Below, piece by piece: positions 1-6,428 of a DNA stretch of 11,803 nucleotides (within the stretch, counting starts at the first letter, position 1; every line of letters begins with the position of its first letter). The stretch spans positions 1-11,803 of the forward strand of contig JABFSS010000091.1 of NCBI GenBank assembly GCA_013140485.1. The letters are read 5' to 3'. A program made the translations under genes and the position numbers. The stretch is from Candidatus Peribacteraceae bacterium (GTDB lineage: Bacteria; Patescibacteriota; Gracilibacteria; Peribacterales; Peribacteraceae). The notes under the pieces were generated by a model that worked only from the letters and a program-made list of their open reading frames with translations, was not told the origin of the DNA and ran no database searches.

Positions 1-114
1 GCCATCGCAAGAAACTTTCTCTGCATCGAAGATCTGGAGCGAAAGCAGAATGCCCGCAACGACTGCTACGGCAAGTGCCACGCCACCGACCAATCCAGTT
101 GTACGAGAAGGCAT
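1..114 (-). CDS. N-terminal fragment of a membrane-anchored or secreted protein, function unknown
   Basis: Reading the minus strand from an ATG at 114 gives 38 residues before the window ends, so only the N-terminus is present. It starts MPSRTTG and continues with a hydrophobic stretch at about residues 8-27 (Val/Ala/Leu/Gly-rich), then turns polar (residues 30-38, DAEKVSCDG). This is a signal-anchor or signal peptide, so the product is probably exported or bound to the membrane. A GGAG lies 13 bases upstream of the ATG, rather far for a ribosome site. The gene is divergent from the large secreted-protein gene that starts at 239, so the 124-base gap must hold both start regions. No family can be named from this fragment. 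Confidence 0.6.
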   Translation of the reverse strand, partial: MPSRTTGLVGGVALAVAVVAGILLSLQIFDAEKVSCDG

Positions 115-179
115 ATGACAAAGACTACTCCATTTCGGAGGTGTCTTTCAATATTCGAAGCAGATGGAAAGACTTCGCA

Positions 180-208
180 TTGTCCACGCCGGACAGTGCG
201 GTTACGAT
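180..208 (+). promoter_or_regulatory. Candidate sigma-70 promoter of the large secreted-protein gene
   Basis: TTGTCC (180-185) and TACGAT (203-208) are separated by exactly 17 bases. The -35 matches TTGACA at four of six positions and the -10 matches TATAAT at four of six. Transcription would begin near 215 and leave a leader of about 24 bases before the ATG at 239. The match is moderate and has no experimental support. Confidence 0.35.
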
Positions 209-238
209 TGGACCCATTACGCTTTTCCACGAATTTTT

Positions 239-3200
239 ATGATGTCCACTGCTCGCACCATCGGTATTGCCGCCGCGATTCTCTTTTCGTCGAGCGCCCC
301 CTCCGTTCTCGCACAACAAGAGAGTTTCTTCGACGTGTTTTTCGATGTGCAGGTCACCGATCAGCAGTGTGCGCCGTGTGACGCTCTGCGAGACGAAATC
401 GCCCGGACGCAGCTGAGAATGGATGAGATCCGGCTGGAACTGGACGGCATCGACGCGGGATTCGGCATGCTCGACGAGCTCGTCGCCCAATTGAAAGACG
501 TGAAGAGCGACGTGGAGAAGCAATTGGAAGAAATGAACGATCCGAAAAACTTCGCGGAGAGCGGCGGCCGGCGGTTCGACAGCAGCGACCATGCCGCCCT
601 GCAGCGCCGCAATGCGAACCTGTGGAAGTCGTACAAAAGCGGACGCATGACGGCGCAGGAATACAGCGAGGAGATCGGGAAACCGTTCGACGATCCCGAA
701 GTCGCCGAAGACCTGAAACTTCTTAAGGAGATGATCAAAGAGGAACTTCAGGATCGAATCGAGGACCTGCAAAAGGCGCTCGACCGCATAGAGAGCGACG
801 CGGGAGAGATTCTCAAGAAAGCGGAGGCGCTCACCGCCGAATTGGCGTCACTGGGTGATGTTCTCGCGGGACTGAAGGAACAGCTCGCGGATTGCCGCAA
901 CCGTTGTCTCAAAGAACCCATCGACATTCCCGGCGACTACGGCATCGGACAGGAGGACAAAGGATTCTTCGGCGGTTTGTTCGACGCATTCGCGGGGCTT
1001 TTCCGCGACGATCCTCCCGTTTTTCCAGGATTGGATGAGTTGATCAAGGGGCTGGGCGACCCCCCGTTGACGGATGAGAGCGCGGAGGATCAGCTCAAAA
1101 AATTGGAGGAGGAACTGAAAAATGATCCGTCCGCCGGTGAGAGCTTCTTCGATATTTTCATCGATGTTCCGCTCCCCCCGCGCATCTGCCATCTGTGTGA
1201 CCCGCTGAGGCAAGAAGTGATGGACGCGGAGGCCGACTTGGACCTCTTGCGTCGCGAACGAGTCATTCTCCTCGATCTTGAGAACGAACTGCGTCTCAAG
1301 CGCGGGAATGCGCAGGAAATTTTGATCGATGCGCGCAAAGCGCTTGATCGTTTCGAGAAGCCGAGCGCGTCCGCGGAAAGCGAAGGACGACGACTCGATT
1401 CCAATGATCAGGCGGCCATGCGCGTGCGCAACGCCGGCCTGTGGGCAGACTACAAATCCGGCGGTCTCTCGGCGCAGGAATTGGAGAGCGAGTGGAAGAA
1501 ACCGTTCGACGATCCTGAGGTGAAGAAGCAGCTCGACGAGATCAAGAAGAAGATGCGAGAAGAACTGGAACAGGCGCTGAAAGATGCCGAGGCCGCGATG
1601 AAAAAAATTCAAGAGGGCATTGATTCTCTTGCGGAGCCTCTGCGCGAGATCGGCAGCGACATTGCCGTACGTGAAGTGTTGTTGAAGCAACTGCTGGAGA
1701 AGCTGGAGGAATGCGAGAAGAAGTGCGTGATGATCAAAGATCAAGAGCCCGCCGCCGCGCTGCCGGAATTCGAAGGCTTCATGTTCCCGCAGCCTCCGGA
1801 GGAATACTCAGACGCTCCGAAGTCCGATGACAAACCGCCGTTCGACACGAGCGAGTACACCGACGTTCCGGACTTTGGAGACAAGTCCTCAGGTTCACCG
1901 GAGAACGATCAAGACGATGAGGAAGGCGATTGGGACGAATCCGACGCGGATCGCTGCCCCGCGCCGCTCTTCGCCGACCAGGCCCAGTGCCAATTTGCCT
2001 GCGCGTTGCCATGCTATCTTGCGGAATCGAATGCCGGCATTAAACGGTGCTACGCCTGCGATCGCCAGAAAGACACCATACCCGACTGCGAAGAACCCAC
2101 GTTTGAGAAAGGTTATTGCGAAGAGAAATGCGGTGAACTCGCATGCAAAGCACGCTACGTGCGAGAAGGCGGGCTGGAATGCTTCGCATGCGCGGATGAA
2201 GAGGAAGACGAGGAGGATCCCTATGAACTGGGCGACGCCGAAAGCATTATCGGCGGTATGGCGCAGGAAAATCCGGGCTTCCTTTGCGGAACGTTCGGCT
2301 TGTTCTGTCCCGACTCTTCCAAGAGTTCTTCATCATCGAGCAGTGCCCAATCAAGCGACAAGAACACCGGTGTGATGGGCGAGGGCGAGATGAAAGCGGA
2401 AGAGAAGAAGACCGATTCGGGATGGTCCTGTGATTGGTTTGGTCTGTTCTGTCCGAAAGACGCTCCGCAAAATGAGGACGGCAGTTCGTCGGAATCGGCG
2501 TCGTCCGCAAGCTCGGATGAAGGCAAGTGCGACGATGGGACGATGAAAGAAGTTGCCTGCAGAGAATCCTGCTCGGGAGAATGTACGGAAACCTATGAGG
2601 ACTTTGGCGGACTGAAATGCTTCACGTGCGTTGCCCGTTCGTCTTCTGGCAGCGCTCGATGCGCTTATCCGTCTGAAACGGAAGCCGACTGCCGTGAGAC
2701 ATGCTTCGATTCCTGCGTGAAGAAGTACACCCGACCCGACGGAGTGGGATGTTTTGATTGCGTGAGAAACCCGCCGTCGAGCGCTCGCTCAAAATCATCA
2801 TCGTCGTCATCGTCCAAACTCCGGTGTGAAGAGACAAGTTTTGAGCGCGCGGAATGTGAAAAATCCTGCGACGGTGCTTGCGTCGCCGCCTACGTCCGCA
2901 ACGACAACGTGGCGTGTTACACCTGCGTTACGACTGAGCAAAACCCCTGCCCCCTTGGCTCCACTCCTGACTACTTGGGATGTGAGAAGATTTGCCGGCC
3001 CGAAGGCGGCCGCTGCGATAGCAACAACGGCTGCTACTCCTGCGTGTTCCCGGAGCCGGAGAAAGAAGACCGGGCGACAGGTCCCACGGTGACGTCGACC
3101 TCTCCTGGCAACGGCACCAAAGATGTACCCGTGGATGTGCGGCCGAAGATCACATTCTCTACCGCGATGCTCCGTAACGCCCTCCAGAGCGCCATTGGCG

Positions 3201-3733
3201 GGTCGTTCCCGTTCACCTTCGAATTGGTGAATCCCACGACGGTCGTTCTGGTGCCGACCACCACTCTGCAGTACGACAAAGACTACGACTTCCGCATTTC
3301 CGCGTCGGCGACCGACATGAACGGAACACCTCTTGCTCAGACCGTCGTCGTCAAATTCCGCACGCAGAAGAAGCCCAAAGACGTTCCCGCTCAACCGTCG
3401 CGGCCTCCTGTCGATTACGAGACGCCAAATGATCTTCCTCCACCCGCTTCTTCGTCTTCCCCGAAATCCTCTGCGTCCGCACCGCCTGCTTCTTCATCCT
3501 CGGCGAAGCCGACTGTGCAGGTTCTCATTCTCAACGGCAAGAAGTACCCGGTCAGTCAGTTCGTGATAGAAGACCACGACGAATGCACCGCTCACTATCA
3601 TGCGGCCAACGGCTTTGATGCCGTCTCACTCGACGGCGCGCACTACTCGGATCCGGGCGGATGCAACGGCTACGGAAAAGTTCCGGAAGTCCCCAAGCAG
3701 ACCTGCGCGACGGACGGGACGGAGTGCAAATGA
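239..3733 (+). CDS. Large secreted multidomain protein: duplicated helical hairpins, six Cys-rich modules, Big_5-like domain
   Basis: I place the start at 239 (ATG ATG at 239-244) because it gives a clean signal peptide: MMSTARTIGI, a hydrophobic stretch, then a probable cut after VLA (residue 25). An ATG at 164 in the same frame would put 25 unlike residues in front of it. No Shine-Dalgarno is visible. The product has 1164 residues. Domains in order: hairpin copies at 28-223 and 301-496; an acidic Pro/Asp linker at about 500-570; six-Cys modules from 573 to 935, broken by Ser-rich linkers and two FGLFCP motifs (686-691, 734-739); an Ig-like SbsA/Big_5-type domain at about 948-1042; Pro/Ser linkers; and a His/Cys-rich domain at about 1092-1164. 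No catalytic motif is seen. The paired cysteines, linkers and export signal suggest a disulfide-stabilised cell-surface or extracellular structural protein; binding or adhesion is an inference. The gene looks monocistronic: the next gene has its own promoter 11 bases after this stop. Confidence 0.9.
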   Translation: MMSTARTIGIAAAILFSSSAPSVLAQQESFFDVFFDVQVTDQQCAPCDALRDEIARTQLRMDEIRLELDGIDAGFGMLDELVAQLKDVKSDVEKQLEEMNDPKNFAESGGRRFDSSDHAALQRRNANLWKSYKSGRMTAQEYSEEIGKPFDDPEVAEDLKLLKEMIKEELQDRIEDLQKALDRIESDAGEILKKAEALTAELASLGDVLAGLKEQLADCRNRCLKEPIDIPGDYGIGQEDKGFFGGLFDAFAGLFRDDPPVFPGLDELIKGLGDPPLTDESAEDQLKKLEEELKNDPSAGESFFDIFIDVPLPPRICHLCDPLRQEVMDAEADLDLLRRERVILLDLENELRLKRGNAQEILIDARKALDRFEKPSASAESEGRRLDSNDQAAMRVRNAGLWADYKSGGLSAQELESEWKKPFDDPEVKKQLDEIKKKMREELEQALKDAEAAMKKIQEGIDSLAEPLREIGSDIAVREVLLKQLLEKLEECEKKCVMIKDQEPAAALPEFEGFMFPQPPEEYSDAPKSDDKPPFDTSEYTDVPDFGDKSSGSPENDQDDEEGDWDESDADRCPAPLFADQAQCQFACALPCYLAESNAGIKRCYACDRQKDTIPDCEEPTFEKGYCEEKCGELACKARYVREGGLECFACADEEEDEEDPYELGDAESIIGGMAQENPGFLCGTFGLFCPDSSKSSSSSSSAQSSDKNTGVMGEGEMKAEEKKTDSGWSCDWFGLFCPKDAPQNEDGSSSESASSASSDEGKCDDGTMKEVACRESCSGECTETYEDFGGLKCFTCVARSSSGSARCAYPSETEADCRETCFDSCVKKYTRPDGVGCFDCVRNPPSSARSKSSSSSSSKLRCEETSFERAECEKSCDGACVAAYVRNDNVACYTCVTTEQNPCPLGSTPDYLGCEKICRPEGGRCDSNNGCYSCVFPEPEKEDRATGPTVTSTSPGNGTKDVPVDVRPKITFSTAMLRNALQSAIGGSFPFTFELVNPTTVVLVPTTTLQYDKDYDFRISASATDMNGTPLAQTVVVKFRTQKKPKDVPAQPSRPPVDYETPNDLPPPASSSSPKSSASAPPASSSSAKPTVQVLILNGKKYPVSQFVIEDHDECTAHYHAANGFDAVSLDGAHYSDPGGCNGYGKVPEVPKQTCATDGTECK
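320..907 (+). repeat. Helical-hairpin repeat, copy 1 (protein-level)
   Basis: Residues 28-223 of the large secreted protein. The copy opens with ESFFDVFFDV and a CxxC (CAPC), runs through charged heptad-like helix, reaches a central GRRFDSSD...NLWKSYKSG...KPFDDPEV block, returns through a second helix and closes with CxxxC (CRNRC). It aligns without gaps over 196 residues to copy 2, 819 bases downstream. The arrangement suggests an antiparallel coiled-coil hairpin locked at its base by two disulfides. Confidence 0.8.
1139..1726 (+). repeat. Helical-hairpin repeat, copy 2 (protein-level)
   Basis: Residues 301-496 of the large secreted protein. It opens with ESFFDIFIDV and CHLC, has the same central block (GRRLDSND...LWADYKSG...KPFDDPEV) and closes with CEKKC. 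By hand count about 68 of 196 positions match copy 1, about 42% over the first 128. The best-kept DNA stretch is 17 identical bases at 680-696 and 1499-1515. The duplication is old, and the cysteine spacing is kept exactly: 171 residues between the inner cysteines in both copies. Confidence 0.8.
1955..3043 (+). repeat. Six copies of a six-cysteine module with Ser-rich linkers (protein-level)
   Basis: The modules lie at 1955-2059, 2087-2191, 2528-2629, 2660-2761, 2825-2926 and 2948-3043. The consensus is C-x9/10-C-x3-C-x3/4-C-x11-C-x2-C, often with an aromatic residue between the last two cysteines (CYAC, CFAC, CFTC, CFDC, CYTC, CYSC). The sixth copy is altered, with spacing x6 and x5 in place of x3 and x11. 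Copies 3 to 5 have identical spacing. Poly-Ser tracts follow 2315 and sit near 2480-2516, 2640-2660 and 2780-2815. Two short motifs of the form C-x3-FGLFCP (about 2285-2311 and 2429-2455) lie between modules 2 and 3. I cannot match the module to a named family; disulfide-bonded mini-domains are the likely reading. Confidence 0.75.
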
Positions 3734-3743
3734 GAGGTAGTAT

Positions 3744-3772
3744 TTGACAAAATACAATAAAAATACAATGAT
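3744..3772 (+). promoter_or_regulatory. Promoter with perfect TTGACA -35 before the 467-residue protein gene
   Basis: A perfect -35 box TTGACA lies at 3744-3749 in an AT-rich gap of 44 bases between two genes. The -10 is ambiguous. TACAAT at 3764-3769 is five of six to consensus but only 14 bases away. AATGAT (3767-3772) has a 17-base spacer but is weaker. Any of these would start transcription at about 3776-3780, essentially on the ATG at 3778. Together with the missing Shine-Dalgarno this suggests a leaderless or nearly leaderless mRNA. Confidence 0.6.
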
Positions 3773-3777
3773 ACCCT

Positions 3778-5181
3778 ATGCTTAGGAAAAGCCTCACCGT
3801 AGCGAAAAGCACTCCAAACGGACCGCGAACCATCGGGTCATATGTCGAACATCTGACGCAGGCTCAAGCGCGGCATTTGCGGCAGCAAATCTTGGATTTG
3901 CCGATACTCCGCATGAAGGGTGTCAATAATCACAGTGTCATTCTCGATGCATATTTGACGAGAGTCGGTCTCACGCTCGATAAGCGTTTTATTGATCTGA
4001 TCGTCGGTGATGAAGACAGAAAAGCCGATGCGTTGCAGTTCCTTTTGGAACTTACAGAGGGAGACGATGAACCAGGCAGCGGCTCGAATGGAGTTGTGAA
4101 AAAAGAAACAGATGATGTTGTGAAATCCGTGGAAGTGGCCATCGCCACACCGAAGAAACCCGCTCGCAAAATTGAAGAGACCGCACCGCCCCAAAAACCT
4201 GACCGCATCGCAAACCTCAATACGGCTCCCATCAGCCAGATCCTGAAGGCGCTGGAGTATGTCCTGTACGCGGGAGAAGGAGGCGCCAAAGACATCGGGG
4301 GCCCGGTGATCAGCGTGGGCTTTCGGGATCTGCGCACCTATGGCCTGCTGAAGTCACGCGAGGCAGCCATGCGGGCGGCGCCGAACCAAGATATGACGTA
4401 CGAGGACTTTCTGAAGCAGGCGGGAGGGGAAACAAAAATTGCTCCTGTGCAGGGGGAAAGCGGTTCATTGGATGATGCAGTTGATGATGGCGAAGCTGAG
4501 GATGACGACGATGAGGAAGACCCTGATGACAATGTGGAGGCTCTGTTGGCAAAAATAGTCGGAAAAGACGACGATGCGCCAAAAAAGCAGGAGAAGCGCC
4601 CGCCACTGGGTAAAGACGGTCTGCCCAAGTTTGTCCAAGATCAAGTGGAAGCTCTCTTTGTTGACGAGCTTGAGCCACTCAAGGCTGCTGCTGTGAAAAA
4701 TAAAATCGGGGAAGAGGCGTACGGTATCGTCGCGAGAATTGCGGCGATCTTCTTGGAATATGCGAGAGGGAAGGGGAACAAAGAACTGAAACAGCGTGCG
4801 GGGATCGATAGCGCGTTCATCACCGCGGCGATAAAAAATAAGATGGAATCACTGCTCTCCGCCGAAGAAAAGAAGGCCCTGACGGAACTCATAAAACGGA
4901 TCGAGAACATGAACAAAGTCGAGTATCGGAACTTCAAAATCGAACATGTGCGTCGCGAAATCACGGCGGCGATCCGTCTCGTGCGGAAATCGAATCGTGG
5001 CGTCGAGGAATTTAAGAAAACGTACAGACTGCAGTATCAAAATATCAAAGATATTCTCAAGGCCTACGAGACGTACCCCACCGCCGAGCTCGTCCCCGAT
5101 TTGCTCACATGGGATGGGGCAGTGGAGGACGATGTTGATGCAGTGGCCGCAAGCGATGCGGGTGAGGATCTGGAGGAATGA
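3778..5181 (+). CDS. Hypothetical acidic helical protein, 467 residues
   Basis: I do not recognise this protein. It has no signal peptide or membrane segment, so it should be cytosolic. Three parts can be seen: an N-terminal helical region (about 1-95); a Lys/Pro/Glu-rich linker (about 96-145) followed by a small domain (about 146-215) with the segment GGPVISVGFRDLRTYGLL; a very acidic tract at 231-252, almost all Asp/Glu; and a mostly helical C-terminal domain (about 283-435) rich in Lys, Glu and Ala. The tail is again acidic. Alternating acidic and basic stretches could suit nucleic-acid or protein binding, but no motif proves this. The ATG at 3778 is supported by the promoter directly upstream. 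Its stop codon TGA (5179-5181) shares its last base with a 19-bp direct repeat. Base composition lies between the GC-rich upstream gene and the AT-rich transporter gene downstream. Confidence 0.85.
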   Translation: MLRKSLTVAKSTPNGPRTIGSYVEHLTQAQARHLRQQILDLPILRMKGVNNHSVILDAYLTRVGLTLDKRFIDLIVGDEDRKADALQFLLELTEGDDEPGSGSNGVVKKETDDVVKSVEVAIATPKKPARKIEETAPPQKPDRIANLNTAPISQILKALEYVLYAGEGGAKDIGGPVISVGFRDLRTYGLLKSREAAMRAAPNQDMTYEDFLKQAGGETKIAPVQGESGSLDDAVDDGEAEDDDDEEDPDDNVEALLAKIVGKDDDAPKKQEKRPPLGKDGLPKFVQDQVEALFVDELEPLKAAAVKNKIGEEAYGIVARIAAIFLEYARGKGNKELKQRAGIDSAFITAAIKNKMESLLSAEEKKALTELIKRIENMNKVEYRNFKIEHVRREITAAIRLVRKSNRGVEEFKKTYRLQYQNIKDILKAYETYPTAELVPDLLTWDGAVEDDVDAVAASDAGEDLEE

Positions 5182-5199
5182 GTGAATGGTTCATGGCTG
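5181..5199. repeat. 19-bp direct repeat, distal copy (att-like)
   Basis: agtgaatggttcatggctg occurs here and, perfectly, at 6242-6260. The first base is the final A of the stop codon of the preceding gene. The flanking bases differ on both sides, so the match is exactly 19 bp. In this copy the tRNA-like end is followed inward by CCCAGTTCAAAC instead of the rest of a tRNA. Confidence 0.85.
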
Positions 5200-5292
5200 C
5201 CCAGTTCAAACGTTATTATAACTCTTTTGGCAGACCAACAATATTGGAAGCAAATCGAATATAAACTCAATCGCATACAAGCGATGACGGAA

Positions 5293-6171
5293 CTAGCTAG
5301 CTGTTCTTTTCATTACGACGACGATACCGATCATTATCAATGATAATCCAATCATTTGACTGACCGCTATTGGTTCTCGAAGCAAGAGTGCAGCGAACAC
5401 CAGTGCAAATACCGGACTAAGATATCCGATTGCCGTGATTTTCCCTGTGTCACCCAATTTCATTGCTCTAAATAAAAATACATAGGGTAAGCCAATGCCC
5501 AGTGCCCCAACATACGCTACGGCAAGTAAGTCTCTCGTTGTCGGAACGGCAAATGTCGATAGCAGTGCAGTCGCTACCAGCATAAGTATAAAAGATGACG
5601 CGCAATACACAGCCATACTGGAGAACGTTTCATAGTGATACTTCTTTCCCCAAATGATGAATAAGCCTTCAGCGAGACCAGAGCCTAATGCGAGTACATA
5701 GCCTAATTTGTAGTCTGTTTGTATCGCCAAAAAAGAACCTTTGGTCATGACTACATATGCTCCTATAAATCCGAGAAGTATCGCAGTAATTCTTTTTGGC
5801 GTGAGTCTTTCTCGGATGAGGACTACCGCAAAAAGAATCGCGAACATTTGCCATGTGTTATTCAGGATTGCTGCATCTGCTGCCGAAGAAAATTTGATGC
5901 CTCCGAAGTACAACATGTAAGTAGCAAACACACCCACTGTTCCAAGTCGAATCATGTGCCAGTAATCCACAGTCGAATATTGTTGCAGCAGCTTGAGTTT
6001 TCCCTGAAAAAAGAGGAGGGAAAAAAGCGTAATCGATGCAAAAAATAATGAATACGTCGTGAATTGATAGAAATCGAGGCTACTGAGTGTCAGCTTGGAA
6101 ATTGCAGGAACCGTTCCCCACAAAAGAACTGCGGCTAGAGCATACAGATATGACTTCAATTGATCGGTCAT
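5293..6171 (-). CDS. EamA-family (drug/metabolite transporter superfamily) permease
   Basis: This is a 292-residue integral membrane protein of the usual length for the DMT superfamily, with about ten membrane segments and two tandem EamA domains (about residues 8-142 and 156-288). Family features visible here are the N-terminal YALAAVLLWGTVPAISK, the repeat-end acidic signature after a helix in each half (LIRERLTPKR at 118-127 and LLREPIAVSQMIG at 263-275), and YLSPVFALVFAALLL in the second half. Such proteins export or import small metabolites such as amino acids or nucleotides; the substrate cannot be told from the sequence. The ATG at 6171 has no Shine-Dalgarno. The gene is clearly more AT-rich than its neighbours and stands alone between two 19-bp repeats next to tRNA-Gln, which points to horizontal acquisition. 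No clear terminator follows. Confidence 0.93.
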   Translation of the reverse strand: MTDQLKSYLYALAAVLLWGTVPAISKLTLSSLDFYQFTTYSLFFASITLFSLLFFQGKLKLLQQYSTVDYWHMIRLGTVGVFATYMLYFGGIKFSSAADAAILNNTWQMFAILFAVVLIRERLTPKRITAILLGFIGAYVVMTKGSFLAIQTDYKLGYVLALGSGLAEGLFIIWGKKYHYETFSSMAVYCASSFILMLVATALLSTFAVPTTRDLLAVAYVGALGIGLPYVFLFRAMKLGDTGKITAIGYLSPVFALVFAALLLREPIAVSQMIGLSLIMIGIVVVMKRTAS

Positions 6172-6197
6172 AGAGTAGTACTAAAACGGATAACCAT

Positions 6198-6228
6198 GAG
6201 GGATTCGAACTATGTTGTTGGCTTACCG
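6198..6228 (-). pseudogene. tRNA-Gln-like relic, internally deleted
   Basis: On the minus strand CGGTAAGCCAAC (rc of 6217-6228) matches 11 of 12 bases of the D-arm/anticodon-stem junction of the adjacent tRNA-Gln. GTTCGAATCCCTC (rc of 6198-6210) matches 13 of 13 bases of its T arm. They occur in the same order, but 6 bases separate them here against 24 in the intact gene, so the anticodon arm is missing. The 5' half and acceptor stem are not recognisable. It cannot encode a working tRNA. Confidence 0.5.
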
Positions 6229-6241
6229 TGAATCTAAACAA

Positions 6242-6260
6242 AGTGAATGGTTCATGGCTG
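6242..6260. repeat. 19-bp direct repeat, tRNA-proximal copy (att-like)
   Basis: Perfect copy of the repeat at 5181-5199. Bases 6255-6260 are the last six bases of tRNA-Gln (discriminator and CCA included); 6242-6254 lie just downstream of the tRNA. An overlap with a tRNA 3' end is typical of integrase attachment sites, although such cores usually extend further into the tRNA. Confidence 0.85.
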
Positions 6261-6329
6261 GGGAGGAGGGATTCGAACCCCCGCGTGACGGGTTCAGAGC
6301 CCGTTGCCTTACCGCTTGGCTACTCCCCA
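6255..6329 (-). tRNA. tRNA-Gln, anticodon CUG, CCA encoded
   Basis: All arms can be folded by eye over 75 bases. The acceptor stem is TGGGGAG/CTCCCCA, the D stem GCC/GGC with loop AAGCGGTAA, the anticodon stem ACGGG/CCCGT with loop CTCTGAA (anticodon CTG), the variable loop CACGC, and the T stem GGGGG/CCCTC (one G-U) with loop TTCGAAT. The discriminator is G and CCA is encoded. The sequence closely resembles known bacterial tRNA-Gln, including the weak U-A first pair. It lies on the minus strand, convergent with the 467-residue protein gene across the EamA segment. Confidence 0.95.
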
Positions 6330-6340
6330 AGGCGTGAGAG

Positions 6341-6349
6341 ATAGTACCA
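6341..6349 (-). promoter_or_regulatory. Extended -10 promoter of tRNA-Gln
   Basis: The minus strand reads TGGTACTAT ending at 6341, followed by 11 bases and then the tRNA 5' end at 6329. This is an extended -10 (TGn) with TACTAT, four of six to consensus. No convincing -35 is found 17 bases upstream. It would begin transcription a few bases before the tRNA. Confidence 0.45.
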
Positions 6350-6428
6350 GAAGCAGAAAAGAGAATCCGCTACAAAATCTTCACTGTTTTGATCATTGCG
6401 AGCACATTCTATCAGTAACAAGGTACCG

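Larger units (their letters stand above)
5181..6241. mobile_element. Putative small insertion at the tRNA-Gln 3' end carrying one EamA transporter gene
   Basis: The 1061-base segment is bounded by perfect 19-bp direct repeats, one covering the last six bases of tRNA-Gln. It contains one complete gene and a tRNA-like relic. Sample lines inside it are about 38-45% GC, against about 60-70% in the genes to the right. No integrase or transposase is present, so it would be a remnant or an element moved in trans. A non-mobile duplication of the tRNA end is the alternative. Confidence 0.4.

Noticed and set aside
848..1744. Minus-strand open frame of 298 codons inside the large secreted-protein gene
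   Set aside because: Antisense of a coiled-coil coding region, giving Leu/Phe/Gln-rich translation. The plus strand has duplicated domains with conserved cysteines.
2315..2345. Poly-Ser codon run as a microsatellite or frameshift site
   Set aside because: The Ser codons are mixed (agt, tct, tca, tcg, agc), so this is a selected linker and not a simple nucleotide repeat; the frame stays open through it.
3731..3733. Possible TGA recoding (Gracilibacteria-type genetic code)
   Set aside because: TGA ends this gene directly before a good promoter for the next, also ends the 467-residue and hupE-like genes, and no gene needs TGA read-through.
5237..5249. Inverted repeat CCAA-caata-TTGG after the EamA gene as a terminator
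   Set aside because: Only four pairs and no T-run follows on either strand, so it does not support a terminator call.
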